DNA from: Astragalus membranaceus
Taxonomy: Eukaryota; Streptophyta; Magnoliopsida; Fabales; Fabaceae
Assembly: GCA_039519185.1 (NCBI GenBank)
Contig: CM076847.1
Span: 1,860,001 to 1,924,000, forward strand
Length of the DNA: 64,000 bases
Direction: 5' to 3'
Shown: piece after piece, positions 55,862-64,000 of the stretch
Position numbering within the stretch: the stretch's first letter is position 1
How the letters are laid out: every line of letters starts with the position of its first letter
Notes under the pieces: model-generated
Seen by the model: the letters and a program-made list of their open reading frames with translations, nothing else
What the model was told of the DNA's origin: nothing
Database searches by the model: none
Position numbers and translations under genes: made by a program

Positions 55862-58048
55862 ATGGCAGATTCACCAGTAGCTACAAAGCACCGTTTATTG
55901 ACAAGAACAGATTCCATACGCATCTTTGGTTCAAGAGGAGCAATTAGCTTTACTTACGGTTTCACATTTGCTTCTATTATATTTATGCTATTTTTTGTAT
56001 TAACTCCTAGCTATCAATTTTCACATAAATATCAGTTATCTAAAGTTTTTGCTCACATATTCACCAACTCTACCTTTTCTCCACCCCCTCATAGCACCAC
56101 AAATGATATTATCAGTAGTGATAAAAATTCACATTCAAAGAATGATGATGATGTAAATCATAGACATTCTTCCTCTCAAATTTCTAGAAAGGAAGGTTCT
56201 AGACATACACGTAAGAAAAGTAACCAAAAAGGTCTGCAATCACCAACTGCTTCTAGACCAAGTTCTCAAAATGTGATGCAAAGTGAACATGATGAGAAGG
56301 AATTGAGGAACAATTGTGATATGTTTGAAGGATCATGGGTTATAGATGATTCATATCCACTTTATAAATCTGGTTCTTGTCCTCATATTGATGAGCCTTT
56401 TAATTGTTTTCTAAATGGTAGGAGTGATAATATGTATGAGAAGTTTAGGTGGCAGCCTAAAAATTGCAACATGCCAAGGTACTTTTTGATAAATTCATGC
56501 TTGTTTACTATCAATATATATAGGAATTAGCAATGTAAAATTGCTAAGGGGTATGCATGTGCAGGTTAAATGGTAAGGACATGTTGGAGATATTGAAGGG
56601 AAAACGTTTAGTCTTTGTTGGTGATTCACTCAATAGGAATATGTGGGAATCTCTGGTTTGTATTCTTAGAAATTCAGTTGAAGATAAGAACAGAATTTTT
56701 GAAGCTTCTGGTAGACAAGAATTTCGGACAGAAGATTCATACTCATTTATCTTCAATGTATGTGATCAAATTTGTGTTTGGATACCGTTTTTTGAGTGGC
56801 TAATTTTCTATTTAAGAAATTTGATAGGATTTGCTTCTTTGTTGATGATTGAACAGGATTACAATTGTTCGATTGAATTTTTCCGTTCGCCGTTTCTTGT
56901 TCAAGAATGGGAGATTCCAGGCCAAAAAGGATCAAAAAAAGAAACACTCCGTCTTGATTTGGTTGAGAGATCTTGGGATAAGTACAAAAATGCAGATGTT
57001 TTGATCTTCAACACAGGTCATTGGTGGACTCATGAGAAGAGAATTGAAGGGTAATGTTGCTTCTTATAGATGAAAATTACTTAGATTTTGAGGCTGAAAT
57101 GGAGATACTTAAGATGAAAAGGTTTTTGGCAATTTGCAGGAAGGAATACTATCAAGAAGGAAATCATGTCCATGGACAACTGAATGTTGAGGAGGCATTT
57201 AGTAAAGCTTTGTTGACATGGTCACAATGGGTGGATGCTAACATTGATTCTAAGAAAACTACAGTTTTCTTTAGGGGCTATTCCCCTTCTCACTTCAGGT
57301 AAAAGACCATTTAATTTGTTTAATAAAACTAAATGTGTCCATTCCAGCCCACCCCAACGAGTCGGGCCAGTTTTCTGGGTTGGGCTCAAAAAGTAGAGCT
57401 CCAGAAAGAACCAAGATATTTTGGTCCAGCCCAGTTGTCCCATAGGCCATATTGGGCCTGATTTTTCATTTTTTTTGAATATTTTTGTGCTTTCTTTTGT
57501 TAAAAATTGAACTGGCCCGGCCCGCTGGATCGGTGTTTTGGGCTAGGCTACAAAAAACAGCCTAGTAGATAATTGGGTTGACTCAACCCAGCCCATTTTT
57601 TCACTTTGGCCCATTGGGCCGGACCGGGTCAGACAACCCAGTTTGACAACTCTAAATAAAACCTTTGGATTTAGGACTCTATATGATCCTCATTTTTTCC
57701 TTCTACAGGGATGGAGAGTGGAATTCTGGTGGTCAGTGTGAGAATGAAACAGAACCAATGAAAAATGAGTCTGATTTGTCAGAACAACCTCCAATGATGA
57801 GGACCATCGAGTCGGTTATTAAGAAAATGAAGACTCCAGTGCTCTACTTGAATATCACAAAAATGACAGATTTCCGGCGCGATGCTCACCCTTCCATGTA
57901 CAGAAACATGAATATGTCTGAGGAGACAAAAAGATATATGCTCAGCCACCAAGATTGTAGTCATTGGTGTCTTCCTGGTGTTCCAGATTTGTGGAATGAA
58001 TTAGTGTATGCTCACCTTTTATATATCATGAAAAGAACTCAAACATAA
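55862..58048 (+). CDS. Trichome birefringence-like protein (DUF231/PC-esterase, putative polysaccharide O-acetyltransferase)
   Basis: Exons 55862-56478, 56565-56757, 56857-57050, 57140-57298 and 57709-58048 join in frame to 500 residues. The layout is that of TBL proteins: a short cytosolic N-terminus, one membrane anchor (about residues 31-50, ISFTYGFTFASIIFMLFFVL), a low-complexity stem, the TBL domain (CDMFEGSWVIDDSYPLY, NGRSDNMYEKFRWQPKNCN), then the GDS motif VFVGDSLNRNMWESL and the PC-esterase domain. The catalytic Asp/His region is DCSHWCLPGVPDLWNELVYA near the end. TBLs are Golgi type II proteins that acetylate xylan, pectin or other wall glycans. Substrate cannot be told. The ATG is followed closely by the anchor, which supports the start. 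Intron 4 carries a repeat. Confidence 0.93.
57320..57660. repeat. Repeat in intron 4 of the TBL gene
   Basis: GC-rich GGGCCGGACCGGGTC, GGCCCAGCC-type phrases fill most of the intron, with an end TTTGACAACTCTAAAT. It resembles common plant hAT MITEs ending in TGTCAA. Exact ends not found. Confidence 0.45.
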
Positions 58049-58438
58049 TTTTTGATACATTGTTACAACTAGTATGTATGCTCACCTTTGCACGAGTATA
58101 CATTTTTTTTTAATTTAATTTGTAATTATGTTGTTGTTAAAATATAATACTGATTTGTAGATTGAGTTATTAGAATACAAAAAGTAACTTGTAATTTGGC
58201 TGAGTCAAAAAAACATGTAATCTGGTAATCCTTTATTTAATTAGATAAAATATAAAAATTTGTGTATAATGTTTGATATCTACTTTATTTATTATGCTAT
58301 AAAAAAGATGAGTCTTATTTGATGATAGTGCAATTTTGATGAAATAAAACTACTAAGAAGTACCTCACGCAAAATAAACCTGATATTTGATATAGATATA
58401 TTTTGTAATACATGAGATCTATATTTGATTTGTATATT
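58049..58438. other. 3' flank of the TBL gene
   Basis: AT-rich, no gene seen. A near-copy of GAGATCTATATTTGATTTGTAT lies just before the LINE target site. Confidence 0.4.
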
Positions 58439-58450
58439 GAGATCTATATT

Positions 58451-61400
58451 TTTTTTTGAGATTAAACGGGGCTAAATGCCCAAAAGGATTACATGAGAAT
58501 CAATCTAGGAGTAGAGACTCCAATTACATCAGCATCTACTAGCAATCTAACATTGGGAGGAGAAGTATCAAAACTAACAAGGCCATCATCAAACAACCCC
58601 TCCACAACCCCTCCAAAATCAACCCCTTGCTAATATGGCCTCGCGAACAACCCCTCCACAACCAGCAACATTGAGGGAAGCCTTTGCTGCTCCATCAGTA
58701 TTAATGGTGATCCAACCATTTCCAGAAGGTTTCCAACTAACATCAATCCGGTGACATTTGCGATCCCAGATTGAACCTCGCGTGACCTTACCTTTCTCAT
58801 ATTCATGGACTGCGGCAAGGACAAAGCGAGATGGGAAAGGTGGCCTGTCAAAATCATCATCGTGCACTTGCTTGTTTCTCCAGAACCAGATAGCAACCAG
58901 TTGCCCACACATTACACCACTCCAAGGAAGTATCAATAGTGGAGGAGTTTGTTAAATTAAGATATATCCACTCTTCTTCGTCTCAACCATAGAAACTAAG
59001 GCGCAAATGATGAGGAATTAAGTGATTCCAAAGCTGCTTGGCGAAATAACAATCACGGAGAACATGCATGATAGATTCAAGAGGATTATGACAGTTGTGA
59101 CAATTAATATCTCCATTACCCCATTTACCGTAATACTCCTTGGTTGCTAGCTTGCCATGAAGAATCTGCCACACAAAGAAACGGATACGCTCTGGCACTT
59201 AGAGCTTCCACAGCTTCAACCATGCATCTCTCATCTTCTTGCGAAGTGTCATCGTTGCAAAGCTGCTTATAGGCGAGAGAAACAGAGAAAATTCCCGTAC
59301 CTTCACCAAACCAATAAAGCACGTCTGGTCCGTCATGAGGGAGGGGCGCTGGGTGCGCTAAAATCTGAGAAATCGTGCTTGCCTGCAACAAATCATTTAG
59401 TTGACTAACATCCCACACTCCATTTGGATCAACCACATCACTTACCCTCCAATCTTCAGCATGGCTGGGAATGTCTAGAGCCAAGTCTTTCAATCTAACG
59501 GAACCATTGATCCACTTGTCATTCCAGAAACTTATTGTGTCGTCGTTACCAAGGGACCACGCCTCTGCATTATTGGTCTCCTGCCAGCAGCCATTACTGG
59601 CTTTTCAAAGAGAAGAATCTGAAGTCTTCACCTGAATGGATCCCGAATCCAAAGTACCACGCCCATACTTCCCATTGAGAACTTTGAAGCAGAGCCTTCT
59701 AGCATCAATTTTGAGGCCCCAAGCTAACTTCATGAGGCAAGCTTTGTTCATAACAGAAAGATCTTTGATGCCAATACCACCCAAATGTTTAGGCAAGATA
59801 AGAGTATTCCAATTAATAAGGTGTAGCTTCCAAGTCTCATCAGTATCACCCCACACAAAAGAACGTTGGAGCCTTTGAATATCATTCAAACAATTCTTTG
59901 GAATAGGAGTAGTCATCATTGTATAAATTGGGATAGCCTGAATAACTCACTTAGAGAGCGTGACCCTCCCAGTGAAAGACAAATGCTTGCTTTTCCACCC
60001 GGAGAGCTTGTCACGAACTTTATCAATGAGATAGCTGAAATCACCTTTCCTTGGACATTTTCCCAACAAAGGCACACTCAAGTATTTTCCCATAGACGCA
60101 CTAACCTTGAATTCTAAAAGATGCGCTAATCTGGTCCTCAAAGAGTTGTTAACGTTCTTAGAGAAGAAGATAGAGGTTTTCTCCAAGCTTACCCTTTGAC
60201 CCGACAAGTCACAAAAGGTATTTAAAGTGTTGATAACACACGTCATGTTAGCCTCCGTAGCAAAGAGAAGTAAATCATCAGCAAACATTAGAAGAGAAAT
60301 TTCTGGCCTGCTTCTACCTGCTCTAATAGGCGTCCAGGCTCCATTTTCCACCTGCTCAGCTATTAAGTGAGTTAACCTGTCCATGCAAAGAACAAACAAA
60401 TAAGGTGAGATGGGGTCTCCTTGCCGGATTCCCCTTGAGGAGTGAAAAAATCCGATCTTGTTCCGTTCCACAACACATTAGTCTTGACACTAGAGATAGC
60501 CTGCATGATGATTTTTATAATGTTGGGGGGAAAACCAATCCCAACAAGCACCTTCTGGATGAAGATCCACTTTATTCTATCATAAGCTTTGGCTAGGTCA
60601 TCCTTTACAACAAAGAAACCATTCTTCCCTCTCATTTTTCTCATACTATGGAGAAGCTCCTGAGCCACCACAATGTTATCATGAATGCTTCGAGTAGGAA
60701 TAAAACCAGTTTGAAAGGGGGAGACAATATCCGGCATATGCGGCTTAAGCCTATTCACAATCACCTTGGTTATTACCTTATAAGAGACGTTGCAGAGGGA
60801 AATTGGCCGGAATTGAGTAACAAACTCTGGCTTAGAAACTTTAGGGATAAGACAAATATCTGTGGCGTTCACTCGATTAAAATTCTCCGGATTATTCCAA
60901 ACCGTCTTTGCAAAAGCATAAAATCATTAGCAATAATGGGCCAGTTTGCTTGATAGAAGCCAGCTTGGAACCCATCCGGTCCTGGAGCCTTCTAGGCCTT
61001 CATAGAAAAGAGAGCTTTGTCTATCTCCTCATTCTCTACTAGCCTACCAACACTAACAGCCACATCCTCAGGAATTCGTTGGTAACCATATCTCAAAATA
61101 TGATCAGAAGGGGAATCATCATCTCCAAAAATAGATTTTGGAAGAAATTATTGACATGGAGTTTGGAAGCCTCCTCATCTTCCAACCACGTGCCATTCTC
61201 ACCCCTGAGCAGGTGGTTTCTGTTCTTCTTCTTCCTATTAGCAGCCTTGATTTGATAATACTTTGTATTTCTATCACCATCATGTAACCACTTGCTCCTT
61301 GAGCGCTGATACCACATGAGCTCCTCCTTATAGAGAATGTCATTTAACTCTCCTTGGAGGGACTTCTCAAGATTAATTAGGAAACGATTAACACACCCGT

Positions 61401-61588
61401 TTTGAAATTGCTTTTGAATACCCCCCCAAGCGAGCAAGGAGGGAACGCTTTTTGGTTCGCATGCAGCCAAAAGTGGCGTGCCTCCAAATCTTGAGCTCGC
61501 CGTCAATATTGGTCAACTTTTGATCCAAATCATCCCTCCCATGCCACCAAACTTTCATGTCATCTTTGAACTTTAACGATAGCATATG
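58451..61588 (-). mobile_element. 5'-truncated L1-type LINE with TSD
   Basis: The insert is flanked by GAGATCTATATT (58439-58450 and 61589-61600). A T run at 58451-58458 is the poly-A tail on the minus strand. At 3.1 kb it is about half of a full element: it begins inside ORF2 before the reverse transcriptase and lacks ORF1 and the endonuclease. Its family differs from the LINE pieces at 7.5-13 kb and 45 kb. Confidence 0.9.
58619..61510 (-). pseudogene. LINE ORF2 remnant: reverse transcriptase, zf-RVT, RNase H
   Basis: Reading down the minus strand: the pre-RT linker (WLHDGDRNTKYYQIKAANRK), the RT fingers (ICLIPKVSKPEFVTQFRPIS LCN), FQTGFIPTRSIHDNIVVAQE, KDDLAKAYDRIKW, SSRGIRQGDPISPYLFVLCM and the catalytic box MFADDLLLFA. 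Then come GRVTLSK, WGDTDETWKLHLINWNTL and the zf-RVT (RIRFFVWQILHGKLAT, CHNCHNPLESIMHVLRDC). Last is the start of an RNase H (ITINTDGAAKASLNVAGCGG). The frame breaks at least five times, so it is inactive. Confidence 0.92.
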
Positions 61589-61601
61589 GAGATCTATATT
61601 T

Positions 61602-62990
61602 GATTTGTCTAATATATACATACATAAGTTTGGTCAAAAAAAATACATGCATAAGTATCCTTTCCCTGGGGATGGGGGCAGGGACGGTTTGGAAGGCAGG
61701 GATGGGAAGCAGCAGAATATCACTTATTAGACCTAGAAAAAAGTGTGTACACCAATTAAACAGAGGAAAAAAAAGATATGTGAAACCCAAATTAATAGCA
61801 TGAATGCTGATAAACAAACGTGCTTAAAATTGTAGCAGTGGTCTTTTGACGTCATACATATTGGGAACTCTAAAATCGTCCAAAGCTTACAAATGAACAG
61901 CCAATATGGTCAAAATATAAAGCTAGCTGGAATCACAAAGATGAGCACCACCACTATCACAAACTCTTGAATGGAATAATAATTTTCTAATATATATAAA
62001 AAAGATCTCCCAAACATGGAAGCCTATGATTAAAGGAAGAGATAGGGTTGAATGCTACGACAATGGATATGCGTACAAAACCAAGATCAAGAAAAATTTA
62101 TTTGCATTTAGAAGATAAAATCAAACTGTCAGTCTAAATATATATCAAGATTAGTTAAAATTCATAATGGGTTATACCATTTTTAATGTGTTTAATATAA
62201 CTTGTACAAAATTGATATAGTTGCTCCTTTCTTGATTGTTAATTAAGAATTGTTTCTGTTTTCAGCTCTTGGCATTAAAATTTTATAATTGAATTTCAAA
62301 TTATTTCTTAGTGTCTTAACCGATTTTTTAATTGTCTTGTAACATATTGCCTTGTGCGAAAATAGTTTAGAACCCATTAGTAACATGGGTATGCAATGGT
62401 TCCAACTGAATGGGCAATGAAAGAAAATAGAGGAGAAGATAGAGACAGACACTTTCCAACTGAATGGGCATAGACTTCATATTATATCTATGATTTAATC
62501 AGTTCATAAAATTGAATAACCATGTTATGTTATTATTTCAATCTTCTTCAGAAACTAGTTACACCATACTTCCTTTCGAATTCATCCTCTTAAAAGCTAG
62601 AGGGGAGTCAAAAAAGACATTTGGTTTTATATTAAGGAAATTTCTGTCCCTAGCTTTTGAGAGAGACACAATTGAGAAAGATATAATTCTTCAGAGAAGT
62701 CATATCAGACCAGAATTAAATTAAGTGGCAGAGTGAGTATCACCAAATTCAATTACACCACAGTACAAAACTTAACAAGCCAAAATAGTTGTTACATATT
62801 CATACAACTTAGGTAATTCATCTCATCATATAATCTATGTTGCTCCTCTGAGAATCATATACTACAGCAATCTAATCGTCCTTATTTTGGCTAAAATGAT
62901 ATCCCAAGAAACAACTCTTGTAATAGTAATCCAAAGCCAACAGTGATCCACAAGTTCTGGATTAAAAAAAGGAAAAAAATACAGAAACTC
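61602..62990. other. Intergenic region before transketolase
   Basis: AT-rich with no supported gene. The last 250 bp are likely the transketolase 3' UTR (minus strand). Confidence 0.4.
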
Positions 62991-62997
62991 AATGGAT

Positions 62998-63957
62998 CTA
63001 AGAAACTTCTTTGGCAGCAGCTATAACAGCTTCCTTGGTGATGCCAAATTCCTTGTATATTTTACCTGCTGGAGCACTTGCTCCGAATCGATCAATACCA
63101 ATGGCTTTTCCGAAGCTTCCAACAATCCTATGCCAACCAAATGTTGATCCTGCTTCAATGCTAACTCTAGCTGTTACAGCAGCAGGGAGAACACTCTCCT
63201 TGTATTCATCTGACTGGTCATCAAAAAGTTCCCAGCTAACAAAAGAAACAACTCTTACAGCTTTTCCTTCCTTCCTCAAATCGTCAGCAGCAGCAGCAGC
63301 GATTTCCAACTCAGAACCAGTTCCGATCAAGATAACATCGGGTTTGTTACCCGATGAGTTGTCTGATATGATGTAGCCACCCTTTTCAACTCCTTCAATA
63401 GAAGTTCCTGGAAGGTTAGGCAACTTTTGCCGAGAAAGGGCAAGAATTGAAGGTCTCTTCTGGTTAAGCACAGCAACTTTGTATGATCCAGCGGTTTCAT
63501 TACCATCAGCTGGACGAAGCATCAAAACATTTGGCATGGCTCGGAAGCTTGCCAAGTGCTCTATTGGCTGATGAGTTGGCCCATCTTCTCCAAGTCCAAT
63601 TGAATCGTGAGTCATAACATAAATAACTCTGGCTTCACATAGGGCAGAAATTCTTATGGCAGCTCTCATGTAGTCAGTGAAGACAAAGAAAGTTGCACAG
63701 TATGGAATGAATCCAGGACTATGAAGAGCAATACCATTGCAGATTGCTCCCATTCCGTGTTCTCTAACACCAAATCGAACATTGCGCTCTTCTGGAGTAG
63801 CCTTTTGGAAATCTCCAAACGATTTCAACAGGGTCATGTTTGAAGAGGCAAGATCTGCACTGCCACCAATCAGACCAGGAAGAACCTTAACAAGGGCATT
63901 TAGATTTGCCTGAGACAGATTTCTCGTAGCATCAGCAGGTGTTTCTGGAGTGTATGT
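62998..63957 (-). CDS. Transketolase, last exon (C-terminal part)
   Basis: The exon starts after a minus-strand acceptor (TTTTCAG, exon from 63957) and encodes the last 319 residues to TAA at 62998. The rest of the gene lies beyond the window. The order is YTPETPADATRNLSQANLNA, the pyrimidine-binding domain (LIGGSADLASSNMTLLKSFG, VRFGVREHGMGAICNGIALH, YCATFFVFTDYMRAAIR), the signature MTHDSIGLGEDGPTHQPIEH, and the C-terminal domain (VILIGTGSELEIAAAAADDL, RVSIEAGSTFGWHRIVG, IDRFGASAPAGKIYKEFGIT). It transfers two-carbon ketol groups using thiamine diphosphate. Closest in form to the plastid enzyme of the Calvin cycle, although the transit peptide is outside the window. Confidence 0.96.
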   Translation of the reverse strand, partial: TYTPETPADATRNLSQANLNALVKVLPGLIGGSADLASSNMTLLKSFGDFQKATPEERNVRFGVREHGMGAICNGIALHSPGFIPYCATFFVFTDYMRAAIRISALCEARVIYVMTHDSIGLGEDGPTHQPIEHLASFRAMPNVLMLRPADGNETAGSYKVAVLNQKRPSILALSRQKLPNLPGTSIEGVEKGGYIISDNSSGNKPDVILIGTGSELEIAAAAADDLRKEGKAVRVVSFVSWELFDDQSDEYKESVLPAAVTARVSIEAGSTFGWHRIVGSFGKAIGIDRFGASAPAGKIYKEFGITKEAVIAAAKEVS

Positions 63958-64000
63958 CTGAAAATTGAAAACAAATGGAAGTGTGATCAATATTAACTTT

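Noticed and set aside
62512..62724. Small plus-strand ORF of 70 residues
   Set aside because: No recognisable domain and no supporting splice or promoter signals.
63011..63376. Plus-strand ORF opposite transketolase
   Set aside because: Antisense shadow of the transketolase exon.

Overview
The window is nuclear DNA of a flowering plant. Genes carry canonical GT-AG introns, spacers are AT-rich and full of (TA)n, and most of the sequence is layered plant transposable elements (Ty1/copia, Ty3/gypsy, L1-type LINEs, Helitrons, Mutator-like elements). The gene sequences look eudicot, possibly legume, but the species cannot be named from this sequence alone.

Five protein-coding loci look functional. 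At the left edge is the 3' part of a plastid DnaJ-type zinc-finger protein (PSA2-like, 230-1636, +). An intronless F-box gene follows (5399-6625, +). On the right are a complete five-exon formate-tetrahydrofolate ligase (51522-54705, +), a complete five-exon trichome-birefringence-like/PC-esterase gene (55862-58048, +) and the last exon of plastid transketolase (63957-62998, -). These are unlinked housekeeping or cell-wall functions with no operon-like logic.

The 45 kb between the F-box gene and the ligase gene is mobile and duplicated DNA. From left to right: two decayed copia 3' ends; a LINE-derived retroinsertion with a 16-bp target-site duplication (TSD); a lectin-receptor-kinase fragment; a partial second copy of the PSA2-like exon broken by younger insertions; a tandem array of a 2.47-kb unit that contains a non-autonomous Helitron; a second type of Helitron; a gypsy gag with its LTR; and a helicase-bearing Helitron inserted inside that LTR. 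A second copy of the Helitron unit and its right flank (36.5-41.5 kb and 46.8-50.7 kb) is broken up by two long-TIR Mutator-like elements with 9-bp TSDs and by a LINE with a degraded gag-like ORF.

I saw no convincing new biological system. The most informative structures are the Helitron families with readable termini, the helicase Helitron nested in an LTR, the foldback Mutator-like elements with C-rich/G-rich cores and an empty-site allele in the same window, and a mosaic duplicated block. All coordinates and motifs come from reading the sequence. Family names rest on motif recognition without database searches.
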